Below, piece by piece: positions 18,969 through 27,071 of a stretch of DNA of 64,000 nucleotides (its first letter is position 1; each line of letters opens with the position of its first letter). A program made the position numbers and the translations under genes. Origin of the DNA: Brachybacterium sacelli (GTDB taxonomy: Bacteria > Actinomycetota > Actinomycetes > Actinomycetales > Dermabacteraceae); NCBI RefSeq assembly GCF_017876545.1, contig NZ_JAGIOD010000001.1:1178001-1242000 (forward strand). Direction: 5' to 3'. Below the pieces are notes generated by a model that did not search any database, had not been told where the DNA came from, and saw only the letters and a list, made by a program, of their open reading frames with translations.

Positions 18969-20130
18969 CGGCGGTGCGCTCCGTGATCAGCCCGGCGAGC
19001 AGCTTCCCGGCCACCGTGGCGGTGCCCAGGTCGAAGGTCGGCACGACCGGCACCTCGAGGGCGCGGCGCGCCTCGTCGGTGGCCAGCGGGGAGCTGGTGA
19101 CGACCCCGGAGACGAACGCCGGGGTGCGACCGAGTGCACCGAGGGCCCCGACCCCGCCGACGGCGCCCAGGGCGTCACCCGCGGCGAAGGCGACGGCGTC
19201 GACGACCGCCCCGAACTCGTCGTCGGCCAGCAGGCGGGCGGTCTCGCCCTGGTAGACCCCGTCGGCGATCTCCAGCAGCACCACGTCGGGCTCCTCGCCG
19301 CCGCCGGCGAGCTCGTCGGCCATGGACAGGAACAGGTCGCGGACCTCCTCGTAGTCGACCTGGAACGTCGAGGAGTAGCCGAAGTCCGTGAAGTCCAGGA
19401 CGCGGTGCGCGCCGGCGTCGAGGAACAGGTTGTAGTCGTTGCCGGCGCCGGTGCCGGTGACCTTCGCGGCGGCGACCCGCAGCCCGGCGGCGGCCAGCCC
19501 GTGCGCCAGCTGGGCCAGCACGGTGGACTTACCCGAGTTCATGGAGGTCCCGAGCACGGCGATGACGGGCACGCGGTGGGCGGGACGGTCCGCCCGGTCG
19601 GCGACGTCGCGGACCACGTGGTGCGCGGCGGCGCGGGCCAGCGTGACGGGGCCGTGCGCGTCGCGCAGCACCCCGATCGGCTCGATCCCGGTGGGGGAGC
19701 CGACCGCCGCGTGCTGCTCGAGAACGCGGGAGGCGAGCCCGCCGGCGGCGGCGAGGTGGGCCGGGCCGAGGTCGCCGGGGACCGTGGCCAGGAACTGGTC
19801 GGCGGCGTAGCGGTGGCCGTAGGCCACCACGATCTCGTCGCCGGGGAACAGGACCTGCCGGCGGGAGACCGGGCTCTCGAGCCGCTTGTGGTGCCCGACC
19901 GAGGTGACCCGGGCCAGCACCACCTCGCCGGACTGCGGGACGTGGTCCTCAGTGATCAGGTCGATCTGTTCGGCGCGGCGCAGGAAGGCACCGACGTCGC
20001 GGGTGGAGAAGGCGTGCTTGGCGCGCTCGAGCCGGGTGCGGAGGTCTTCGGGGACGGCGGCAGGGGTCGTGGCCGGAGTCGCGGCGGGGACGGTCGCGGT
20101 ATCGGTGGCGGTCTCGTTCAGGATCGTCAT
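18958..20130 (-). CDS. P-loop NTPase of DUF1611/BioD-MobB-like type
   Basis: A 390-residue cytoplasmic protein. A clear Walker A, GTSMNSGKST, lies at about residues 194-203, followed by AAKVTGTGAGNDYN, a switch-like Asp segment (DFTDFGYSSTF) and VVLLEIADG, a layout like the SIMIBI P-loop families (BioD, MobB) and DUF1611 proteins. The N-terminal ~180 residues form a separate domain with FPGDEIVVAYGHRY. Its substrate is not readable. ATG at 20130 has GAGGAGCC upstream on the minus strand. The gene ends inside the start of the degenerate ABC gene (11-base overlap), so the two products probably act together; the intact P-loop here may supply the nucleotide chemistry the ABC protein lacks (inference). 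Confidence 0.7.
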   Translation of the reverse strand: MTILNETATDTATVPAATPATTPAAVPEDLRTRLERAKHAFSTRDVGAFLRRAEQIDLITEDHVPQSGEVVLARVTSVGHHKRLESPVSRRQVLFPGDEIVVAYGHRYAADQFLATVPGDLGPAHLAAAGGLASRVLEQHAAVGSPTGIEPIGVLRDAHGPVTLARAAAHHVVRDVADRADRPAHRVPVIAVLGTSMNSGKSTVLAQLAHGLAAAGLRVAAAKVTGTGAGNDYNLFLDAGAHRVLDFTDFGYSSTFQVDYEEVRDLFLSMADELAGGGEEPDVVLLEIADGVYQGETARLLADDEFGAVVDAVAFAAGDALGAVGGVGALGALGRTPAFVSGVVTSSPLATDEARRALEVPVVPTFDLGTATVAGKLLAGLITERTADAA

Positions 20131-20273
20131 CGGGGGCTCCTCGTGTCGTCTCGGGGCGGACGGTCCCGAAGCGGACCGTGCCTGACTCGACGCAGTGAAC
20201 CGGTCAGGGATGAGTCCGTGATGAGCCGACGATGAGAGGGATCACAGAGAGCGGAGCGCTGGGGGAGAGGACC

Positions 20274-21062
20274 TCAGGCGGCGATGCCGAGACGCGAGAA
20301 GGCGTTGCGGAAGATGGTCAGTCCCTCGAGGCCCGGGAGCTTCTGGATCCGCGTGTCGAGCTTGTCGAGCTCCTCGGACTTGCCGGCGAACAGGTGGCCC
20401 ATCACGTGGCGCACCTCGGACTCCTCCATCATGCCGCTGCCCACCGGCTTCCAGACCCGGCTCATCACCAGGCGCACGATCCTCTGCGCGGTCTCGGAGG
20501 CCGCCAGCCGCTCGCGGCCCTGGGTGGTGTAGAAGGCGACGTGCCGGGTCTCCTGCTGGGCGATGCGCTTCAGCAGCGGGGAGAGCACGGGATGGTCCGT
20601 CAGGGCCGAGAGCCGACGGTAGGCGGCCACCGCGGAGAGCTCGTTGGCCGCACCCCACACCATGTGCACGGCCACGAAGTCGGTGCCGGCGAGATTGGTG
20701 AGCACGGACTGCTTCAGCGGGCCCAGCGCACCGGTCCAGCCGAGCTTGACCCGCTTGGCCTTGATCTCGTCGTAGTCGACGACGATGTCGTGCGCGGCCA
20801 GCACCTTCGCGAGGGCCTCGCCGTGCCAGAACTCCTCGCGGTTCCACATGGTCATGAAGCCTCCGGCGACCTCCTCGCGGTGGGAGGGGGTGACCAGCAG
20901 GTCCCGCAGGAAGCAGGAGGTGTGGTACTCGACGTCGCACATGTAGCGCAGCGAACGCAGGGTCTGCGCGTCGAGCGGCTGCGCGTCGAAGAGGTCGAAA
21001 TCGAGGTCCTCGTACTTCACGGGGACGGAGGTCTCGGCGAACTGGTCGAGATCGAAGGCCAT
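20274..21062 (-). CDS. Ferritin-like di-iron protein
   Basis: A 262-residue all-helical protein with two EXXH motifs, EFWH (in NREEFWHGEAL, ~residue 80) and ETRH (in QQETRHVAFY, ~residue 175), plus lone Glu residues in helices 1 and 3 (EYHTSC; AANELSAVA). This is the ligand set of a di-iron ferritin-like/desaturase-type carboxylate centre. It may oxidise or hydroxylate a substrate, or act as an iron/redox protein; nothing nearby fixes this. ATG 21062 has CCGGAG upstream. It begins one base after the stop of the related gene at 21064-21981, so the two are one operon. Confidence 0.75.
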   Translation of the reverse strand: MAFDLDQFAETSVPVKYEDLDFDLFDAQPLDAQTLRSLRYMCDVEYHTSCFLRDLLVTPSHREEVAGGFMTMWNREEFWHGEALAKVLAAHDIVVDYDEIKAKRVKLGWTGALGPLKQSVLTNLAGTDFVAVHMVWGAANELSAVAAYRRLSALTDHPVLSPLLKRIAQQETRHVAFYTTQGRERLAASETAQRIVRLVMSRVWKPVGSGMMEESEVRHVMGHLFAGKSEELDKLDTRIQKLPGLEGLTIFRNAFSRLGIAA

Positions 21063-21063
21063 G

Positions 21064-21981
21064 TCACGCTCCGGTGCGGGGAAGGGCGGCGAGAACGGGA
21101 TCCGGGAGAGCAGGGCCCGGCAGCAGCCGGGTGATCTCGTACCGGGCACGGCGCAGTGCGGCGCGGTCGCGGGCCTCCGCGCCGAGCACCGTGAGGGCGG
21201 CGGGCAGGTCGGCATCGGGCGTGCCGCCGCCGTCCAGCGGGGATCCGAGGGCGAGCACCACCCGCGCGGTGACGGCCTCGCCCCGGGACCGTCCGATGCG
21301 GGCGATCGCCTCGGCGGTGAAGAAGTCCGCTGCGGCCTGATGCCGCCTGAGCACCAGGTCCACCACCCGCCGCGCCTCTCCGTCGAGACGGCGCGAGAGG
21401 GCGTGCAGCGCGGCCTGCAGGGAGGCCTCCTGGATCGCCATGCGCGCCATGTGGCCGGCGGCGACCGACTCTCCGGCGACGGCGGTCCACAACGGGGACA
21501 GCAGGGGCTGGACCCGGTCCACGTGGACCCGGCGCAGCGAGCGCAGCGGGTGCAGACGATGCTGGATCCGTGGGCGCTCGACGGGGTGGTCGCCGGTGAG
21601 CAGATCGCGCAGCGCCCGCGACTGCCAGTGCCGGTCCACCAGCCAGGTCGCCAGGAACGCGGTGATCCGTGCTTCGTTCCCGGTGGCAGTGGCGAGCATC
21701 GCCCGGGATTCCGACAGCGCCGAGGACTCCAGTCGCTGCAGCACGCCGAGCGCGGTGCGCAGATCCGCCGGCAGCGGCGTCTCGGCGGCGAGCAGAGCGG
21801 TGTCGACGGGGAGCCGCCCGCTGCCGCGACGGGTGAAGGCGGCGACATCGAAGTCCGTGACCAGCACCGGGGTGATGGTCCGATCGAAATGCACGTGCCC
21901 GGCGAAAGCGTCGGTCGCCGGGGCCGTCTCGTGCGGGAGGTGGACGTGCTGCGCCGTGCTCACTGCTGAACCGATGATCAC
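21064..21981 (-). CDS. Ferritin-like paralogue lacking metal ligands
   Basis: A 305-residue helical protein. By eye it aligns with the downstream ferritin-like protein: AFLATWLVDRHWQSRALRDLL against GFMTMWNREEFWHGEALAKVL, and a later HQAAADFFT segment against QETRHVAFYT. At the metal positions EXXH is replaced by DRHWQ and QAAAD, so metal binding is probably lost. It may be a structural partner of the intact protein. GTG at 21981 follows the purine-rich GGAGGAGAGGTGGA; GTG 21963 is an alternative. Divergent from the gene at 22129. The pairing is my reading and needs a structural alignment. Confidence 0.65.
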   Translation of the reverse strand: MIIGSAVSTAQHVHLPHETAPATDAFAGHVHFDRTITPVLVTDFDVAAFTRRGSGRLPVDTALLAAETPLPADLRTALGVLQRLESSALSESRAMLATATGNEARITAFLATWLVDRHWQSRALRDLLTGDHPVERPRIQHRLHPLRSLRRVHVDRVQPLLSPLWTAVAGESVAAGHMARMAIQEASLQAALHALSRRLDGEARRVVDLVLRRHQAAADFFTAEAIARIGRSRGEAVTARVVLALGSPLDGGGTPDADLPAALTVLGAEARDRAALRRARYEITRLLPGPALPDPVLAALPRTGA

Positions 21982-22128
21982 GCTCCACCTCTCCTCCGCC
22001 GTGACCAGGGCGGTTGCGATACGCGTCCGCCTGCGGGGCCTCACCCATTGTAGGGAGTCGCAGGGGCGATCGCATGGGCCGCCCTCCGCCCTGGGGTCGT
22101 CCAGGCTGTGCTTGGTAGATTTCGGCCT

Positions 22129-23883
22129 GTGATCGAAAGCGACGCTTCCTCCGTTCCGGACCCCGGGGGACGTCGTGACCAGGCAGAACTGCCGAGCCTG
22201 GACGAACTGAGGATCGCATTGCGCCCGCCGGGCCTCCCACTGCCGACCCCGCGGGACGTCCTCGCGGCCGCCCACCGCGTGAGTGATCTCATTCACGCCG
22301 AGCGCTACCGCGAGGCACGTGTGCTCACGGACGCCTTCCGCGAGGCCCCTGCGCCTGCCGCCGACCGCTTGGCCCTGCTGCGCGCCGCCCTGCACGGCGC
22401 CGTCCTCGCGGGGGATGCGCAGCAGCTCGAGAGGGATGCGACGGACATCGTCTCCGTGCTCCATCGCTGCGGGCATCGTGAGCAGGCGGCGGCGACGGTC
22501 GCCGTCCTGCTCGAGCGCGGCCCCGTGCACGGCCGCGAGGATCGTGCTCCTGCCTCGCACGGCAGGCGGCGCGGCGAGCAGGTCGCCGTGTCGCCGGAGC
22601 TGCTCGCCGTCGTGCGCGGACTCGAGCAGACCACCCTGCCCGGCGCCGACGGGGCCCGAGGCACCGCCGTGGACCCTCGCCGCGCCGTGGTGCGTCTGCG
22701 TGCCGCGCTCGCCGCGCTGCCGACGGTGCACGAGCTGATCCTCGGCGATCCGGGCACGGCCCTGCGACTGCGCCTGGCCCAGGCCCTCGAGGCGATCGGG
22801 GACGCCGACGGCGCCACCACGCAGGCCCTCGACGTGCTGGAGCTGGTCGATCAGCAGGAGGCGGACGCCGAGGAGCCGCTGCGCGATCCCGCGCGCACCG
22901 CGACCGCCGCCCACGCGGTGCTGGCCCGCACCCTCGGGGTCACCCGTCCCCTCGACGCCGCGCGCCACGCGCTCGACGCCCTGGACGCCCTGACCGAGGT
23001 CGACGACCCGCCGCTGCGCATCGGGCTGATCACCCGGCTGCTGCAGGCCCTGATGGCCGCGGGCGCCACCGACCAGGCCACCTTCACGGCCGGCCGGCTC
23101 GCCTCCCTCCAGCGCACGCTGCAGCGCGACGTCCTGCGCACCTCTGCGCTGCTCGCGGTCGCCGCTCAGCGGGTGCAGGCCGAGCGCTACGACGCGGCCT
23201 GGGTCCCGCTCGAGCGGGCCCGGCAGATCGCCCGGGAGCATCGCGATCATCGCTCGGCCCTCGAGGCGTCCCGGCTCGCCGCGAGCATCCACGAGCGCAC
23301 CGCGGACCACCCCGCTGCCCTGGCCGAGCTGTGTCGGCTGGCCCATGAGTCGCGGTGGCTGGCCGAAGACCTGGCCACTCCCGCCCACGAGCGCGCCGAG
23401 CTGGTGGCGACCCAGCTGAACGCCCATGCGCTGGTGCTGCGCCGCGCCCTCGATCTGGGCCGGACCGCGGTGGTGCGCGAGGCCGCGGAGGCGATCGAGC
23501 GCCGCGCCCGCCCGGAGGGAGGCCGCCCGCTGCTGCCCGCCGAGCTGCTGTGGGACCACCGGGTCGACGCCCGGGTGGGGCTCTTCCTCGGCGTCGGCGA
23601 GGCGCTCCGGCGCGGGGAGGAGGGGGCCGACATCGCCGCGTACGAGCATCGGCGCCGGGAGGCGATGCAGGTCATCGGGCAGGTTCCGGCGGGGCACGAT
23701 GCGCGCGCCCGCTATTGGGCGGCCTATGTGGACGACCGCCATGCCCAGATGCTGGCCGATCGCGACGAGGTCCGGTCCGCCCGTCGCGCCGCCCGCCGTG
23801 CCCGCGACGGCTGGGCGCACCTGGGGCGGGGCGAGGACCTCGAACGCACCGAAGCGCTGCTGTCCCGCCTCGGAACCGAATGA
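22129..23883 (+). CDS. Large helical-repeat (TPR-like) cytoplasmic protein
   Basis: A 584-residue, Ala/Arg/Leu-rich protein made almost wholly of helices, with repeated A-x-x-L-x-x-A patterns (for example DVLAAAHRVSDLIHAERYREA, AWVPLERARQIAREHRDHRSALEA) like TPR or SEL1 helical hairpins. No signal peptide, membrane segment or catalytic motif is visible. It probably works as a protein-binding scaffold; partners unknown. GTG at 22129 is supported by TAGATT (22116-22121) seven bases before it. Divergent from the ferritin-like operon, with 147 bases between. Confidence 0.7.
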   Translation: MIESDASSVPDPGGRRDQAELPSLDELRIALRPPGLPLPTPRDVLAAAHRVSDLIHAERYREARVLTDAFREAPAPAADRLALLRAALHGAVLAGDAQQLERDATDIVSVLHRCGHREQAAATVAVLLERGPVHGREDRAPASHGRRRGEQVAVSPELLAVVRGLEQTTLPGADGARGTAVDPRRAVVRLRAALAALPTVHELILGDPGTALRLRLAQALEAIGDADGATTQALDVLELVDQQEADAEEPLRDPARTATAAHAVLARTLGVTRPLDAARHALDALDALTEVDDPPLRIGLITRLLQALMAAGATDQATFTAGRLASLQRTLQRDVLRTSALLAVAAQRVQAERYDAAWVPLERARQIAREHRDHRSALEASRLAASIHERTADHPAALAELCRLAHESRWLAEDLATPAHERAELVATQLNAHALVLRRALDLGRTAVVREAAEAIERRARPEGGRPLLPAELLWDHRVDARVGLFLGVGEALRRGEEGADIAAYEHRRREAMQVIGQVPAGHDARARYWAAYVDDRHAQMLADRDEVRSARRAARRARDGWAHLGRGEDLERTEALLSRLGTE

Positions 23884-23964
23884 GGGCAGTCCGCCCCGCC
23901 CCGCTCCAGATGCGCCCCGCCCCGCGACCCCGCCCTGCGACGTGAGGTCGCCGCGACGCCCATG

Positions 23965-24014
23965 TGACGCCATGCCCTCTTGACGTGACACCAAACTGGC
24001 GTCACCATGAAGCC
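23965..24014 (+). promoter_or_regulatory. Leaderless promoter with operator array before the RHH regulator gene
   Basis: TTGACG (23980-23985), 17-nt spacer, CACCAT (24003-24008), six bases, ATG. Three copies of one octamer surround it: TGACGCCA (23965-23972), TGACACCA (23986-23993) and the inverted TGGCGTCA (23997-24004). The last two form an inverted repeat with a 3-base centre inside the spacer. This is the expected look of an autoregulated promoter. Confidence 0.65.
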
Positions 24015-24539
24015 ATGGAACTTCGACCCCTCACCCGCTCCGTGCAGGAGCAGCTCGCCGCCAGCGCGGCCATCGGCGACGAGGCCACCCAGCGCGCCGC
24101 CCAGCTGCTGTCCGTCTCCCTCGAACCCGCCCTGCGGATCGCCCTGCAGGATGCCGTCTCCCAGGTGGCGGCCGAGGTCTCGGCCGGGATCGCCCCGGGC
24201 CGCGTCGAGCTGGCGCTGCGCGGAGGAGAGGTCGACGTGCAGGTCGTCCCGCCCGCAGCGCCGACCTCAACGGCTCCGTCGGCCCCTCCCGCACCGCCGG
24301 TCCCGCCGCAGTCCGAGGGGGAGGATCCCGCGGCCGACGCCTCCGCCGCCCGCGTCACCTTCCGCCCGCCCCAGCAGCTCAAGGCCCGCCTCGAGCAGGC
24401 CGCCGTGGAGCAGAGCCTCAGCCTGAACGCCTACCTCGTGCGGGCACTGCGATCCCACCTCGAGGGCGCCGCCGGTGCCCAGGACCACCGCTCGACCCCC
24501 TTCCGCAGCTCCGGCCGCACCAGCGGCTGGTTCCTCTGA
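24015..24539 (+). CDS. Ribbon-helix-helix (Arc/HicB-like) regulator
   Basis: 174 residues in two parts. The N-terminal half (about 1-80) is a helical/beta domain followed by a Pro/Ala-rich linker. The C-terminal ~45 residues (VTFRPPQQLKARLEQAAVEQ then SLSLNAYLVRALRSHL) match the ribbon-helix-helix DNA-binding fold of HicB-type antitoxins and Arc. No HicA toxin is next door; instead a DUF4097 protein follows 18 bases on, a pairing seen in many actinobacteria, so this is more likely the operon's repressor than an antitoxin. Its own promoter is covered by copies of TGRCRCCA. Confidence 0.75.
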   Translation: MELRPLTRSVQEQLAASAAIGDEATQRAAQLLSVSLEPALRIALQDAVSQVAAEVSAGIAPGRVELALRGGEVDVQVVPPAAPTSTAPSAPPAPPVPPQSEGEDPAADASAARVTFRPPQQLKARLEQAAVEQSLSLNAYLVRALRSHLEGAAGAQDHRSTPFRSSGRTSGWFL

Positions 24540-24557
24540 GATCCCAGGAGACCCGTC

Positions 24558-25526
24558 ATGACCATGCCTCAGCAGAGCGCACCCGTTCCCCCTCCCGCCC
24601 CCGGCCCGCCCGAGAACTCCGCCACCAGGAGCCATGAGTTCACCGCCACCGGCCCGATCGACGTCTCCGTCCAGAACGTCCGCGGTGCCGTGGTCCTGCG
24701 CGCCGAGCACGGGACCGATGTCCGGGTCGAGCTCTTCGCGCACGGGGAGGCCGCGCGGGAACTGGCCGAGCGGATGACGATCAGCTTCGAGCACGACCGC
24801 CTCGTCGTCGACGCCCCGTCCGACGAGTTCGGGCGCGTCGGCGGTGACCTCGGGGACTTCTTCCGGTCCTTCGGCAACCGCGACGGCACCCCGCTCTCCG
24901 ACCGCCTCGCCGACGGGGTGCGTTCCCTGGTGCGCGGCGCGGAGGGCCTGACCGGCGCGCTCGACGTCACCGTGGTCGTGCCCGGCGGCTCCCGAGCGGT
25001 GCTCGTCGACGGTGCCGGCGAGATCTCGGTCCACGGTGCGCTCGCCGTCCTCGAGGCCCGCACCGGCGCGGGCGAGCTGACGATCGACCAGGGGGCTCAG
25101 GAGCGGTCCCGACTGACCACCGGCACGGGTGACATCCAGGTGGGCTCCGCCCACGGCGACTTCGTGGCGCGCACCGGCACCGGCGGCATCCAGGTGGGCC
25201 GTGCCGCAGGCTTCCTGGCCGCCACGACCGGCACCGGGAACGTCGACCTCCGGGAGATCGCCGGGGAGGTCTCGGTGACCACGGGCGTCGGTGACATCAC
25301 CGTGCAGCGGGCCACCTCCGGACACTTCGCCGCGCGCAGCGGACTGGGCGACGTCACGATCCACGTCACCCCCGGCACCGCGACCCGCCTCGAGCTCGCC
25401 ACCGGCTTCGGCGACCGCGACGTGCAGCTGACCCCCACCGAGGGAGCGGGTGAGGCGGAGCGGACCCTCGAGATCGAGGCGAGGACCGGCAAGGGCGACC
25501 TGCGGGTGCTGCGCGCCGAGGCGTGA
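24558..25526 (+). CDS. DUF4097 beta-strand-repeat protein
   Basis: A 322-residue protein with a Pro-rich start (PVPPPAPGPP) and then repeated short beta-strand units with a TGTGDI/TGVGDI/SGLGDV theme (ARTGAGELTI, TTGTGDIQVG, ARTGTGGIQVG, TTGTGNVDL, TTGVGDITV, ARSGLGDVTI), which would form a right-handed parallel beta-helix. DUF4097 members are often surface or adhesin-like, but there is no signal peptide here, so it is probably cytoplasmic. ATG at 24558 follows AGGAG. Likely cotranscribed with the RHH gene and under its control. Confidence 0.85.
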   Translation: MTMPQQSAPVPPPAPGPPENSATRSHEFTATGPIDVSVQNVRGAVVLRAEHGTDVRVELFAHGEAARELAERMTISFEHDRLVVDAPSDEFGRVGGDLGDFFRSFGNRDGTPLSDRLADGVRSLVRGAEGLTGALDVTVVVPGGSRAVLVDGAGEISVHGALAVLEARTGAGELTIDQGAQERSRLTTGTGDIQVGSAHGDFVARTGTGGIQVGRAAGFLAATTGTGNVDLREIAGEVSVTTGVGDITVQRATSGHFAARSGLGDVTIHVTPGTATRLELATGFGDRDVQLTPTEGAGEAERTLEIEARTGKGDLRVLRAEA

Positions 25527-25616
25527 GCGCGGGCTGCCGGTCGCGGGGGCGATGACCCTGGTCGCCGCGCGGCCGCTGCCGTACGGTGGGAGTACCGGCC
25601 GGAAGGAACCCCGCCC

Positions 25617-25946
25617 ATGACGACCGAGCCCGACGAGCACACACACGGCCCCGAGGAGCGCATCGCCGTGCGCGACAACGCGGCGGCGGGCCGCTTCGAG
25701 GCCGTACGCAGCGGCGACGTCGTCGGCATCATGATCTACGAGCGCACCGAGGACGGCATCGAGCTCGTCCACACGGTCACCGACCCCGCGCACCGCGGGG
25801 AGGGCGTGGCCTCCGTGCTCGTGCGCACCACCCTCGCCGAAGCGCGAGCGGCCCAGCTCCAGGTCACGATCATCTGCCCCTTCATCGAGAGCTGGTTGCA
25901 GCGCCATCCCGAGCAGGCGACGGGAGTCGTCCACCAGGAGCGGTGA
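25617..25946 (+). CDS. Small GNAT-fold N-acetyltransferase
   Basis: A 109-residue protein of the short Gcn5-related acetyltransferase group (YidJ/YjdJ type). It carries the family pattern: FEAVRSGDVVGIMIYERT, HTVTDPAHRGEGVASVLVRT (acetyl-CoA-binding loop HRGEGVA) and the closing ICPFIESWLQRHPE. These enzymes are presumed to use acetyl-CoA; physiological substrates are mostly unknown. ATG 25617 has GGAAGGAA upstream. A TACGGT box lies at 25580-25585. Confidence 0.85.
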   Translation: MTTEPDEHTHGPEERIAVRDNAAAGRFEAVRSGDVVGIMIYERTEDGIELVHTVTDPAHRGEGVASVLVRTTLAEARAAQLQVTIICPFIESWLQRHPEQATGVVHQER

Positions 25947-26001
25947 CCCGACCCCCGAGCCGCCCTTCTCGGCGCACGGTCGTCGCGGGTAACGTCGGGG
26001 C

Positions 26002-26511
26002 ATGGACGCCCTCGACATCCTCCGCGATCTCACCTCCCGCCCGCGCGATGCTGCCGCGCAGCTGCGCGCGCAGCTGAACCCCGTCTCCCTGAACGCCCGC
26101 CCCGGAGGGCACGACAACTCGGTGGCCTGGCTGCTGTGGCATTCCGGCCGCGAGATCGACGCCCAGCTCGCCGGGCTCACCGGTGACGAGCAGGTGTGGA
26201 CCTCCCAGGGCTTCTCCGAGCGCTTCGACCTCGGCGCGGTGGGCGACACCGTCGGCTACGGGCACAGCTCCCAGGAGGCCCGCGGGGTCCTCGTCGAGGA
26301 CGGCGATCTGCTGCTGGCTTATCTCGACGCCACGCTCGACGCCATGGATCTCTACCTCGAGGGGGTCACCGCCGCGGACCTCGACGACGTCGTCGACGAG
26401 GCCTGGGACCCGCCCGTCACCCGCGGCGCGCGCCTGGTGAGCATCCTCGACGACGCCATCCAGCACCTTGCCCAGGCGGCCTACGCGCTGGGCATGCCAC
26501 TCGGCGACTGA
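26002..26511 (+). CDS. DinB/DUF664-type protein
   Basis: A 169-residue four-helix-bundle protein of the DinB superfamily. Candidate metal-binding His residues occur in WLLWHSGREID (~residue 45) and in AIQHLAQAAYALG near the C-terminus. In actinobacteria many DinB relatives are mycothiol-dependent transferases that detoxify electrophiles, which is a reasonable but unproven role here. ATG 26002 is leaderless by its signals: TAACGT (25990-25995) and a six-base gap. Independent of neighbours. Confidence 0.78.
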   Translation: MDALDILRDLTSRPRDAAAQLRAQLNPVSLNARPGGHDNSVAWLLWHSGREIDAQLAGLTGDEQVWTSQGFSERFDLGAVGDTVGYGHSSQEARGVLVEDGDLLLAYLDATLDAMDLYLEGVTAADLDDVVDEAWDPPVTRGARLVSILDDAIQHLAQAAYALGMPLGD

Positions 26512-26572
26512 CCCCCGATCTCGGTGCCGTTCGCGGTGAGCGTTTCGCGGTAGGTGGTCATCTCCAGCGAGT

Positions 26573-26953
26573 TCAGTCGGGACGCACGGCGCTGAGGCAG
26601 AACGGGTGGCCGACGGGGTCGAGCATCACCCGCCAGACCGACGGTTCGGGCTGGAACTCGGCTTCGCGGGCGCCGATCCCGCGTGCGGCGGCGACCGCCG
26701 CGTCGAGGTCCTCCGCAGCCAGATCCAGGTGCATCTGGGCGCGCTGCGGACCGTGCGGCCACTGCGGGGTGGTGAACTCCTCGGCCCGCATCAGGGTGAG
26801 CATCGGGCCGTCGCCGGACAGACAGACCACGCCACGGTCCGCGGTGGCGAAGGCCTCCTCGAACCCGAGCAGGGCGCTGTAGAACGGGGCCAGGTCGTCG
26901 GGGCGAGGACAATCGAGGGAGATGGAGGCGAGCGGGGCGATGGCGTGCGACAT
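26573..26953 (-). CDS. VOC-superfamily (glyoxalase/bleomycin-resistance-like) protein
   Basis: 126 residues with the paired beta-alpha-beta-beta-beta units of the VOC fold: SISLDCPRPDDLAPFYSALLGF at the start and AQMHLDLAAEDLDAAVAAARGIGA in the second half, ending DPVGHPFCLS. His/Glu metal ligands typical of the fold are partly present (H in QMHLDL; E in the tail). Members isomerise or split small substrates or sequester drugs; no specific role can be given. TAGCCT (26965-26960) lies six bases before ATG 26953, so the message is probably leaderless. Convergent with the DinB gene. Confidence 0.85.
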   Translation of the reverse strand: MSHAIAPLASISLDCPRPDDLAPFYSALLGFEEAFATADRGVVCLSGDGPMLTLMRAEEFTTPQWPHGPQRAQMHLDLAAEDLDAAVAAARGIGAREAEFQPEPSVWRVMLDPVGHPFCLSAVRPD

Positions 26954-27071
26954 GGAACCAGGCTAGAAGCGGGGGCCGACAACTCGGAACGTTCCTCCAC
27001 AGGCCCGATTCGTCCACCGTCGAGGTGTGCTTCGTGCCCGCGCGCCCAGGTGGTGTTCCTACACTGGCTCG

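Noticed and set aside
24015..24539. HicAB toxin-antitoxin pair
   Set aside because: The HicB-like protein has no HicA toxin beside it; DUF4097 follows.
26481..26561. 26-codon minus-strand ORF overlapping the DinB gene end
   Set aside because: Overlaps real coding sequence and has no ribosome site or family.
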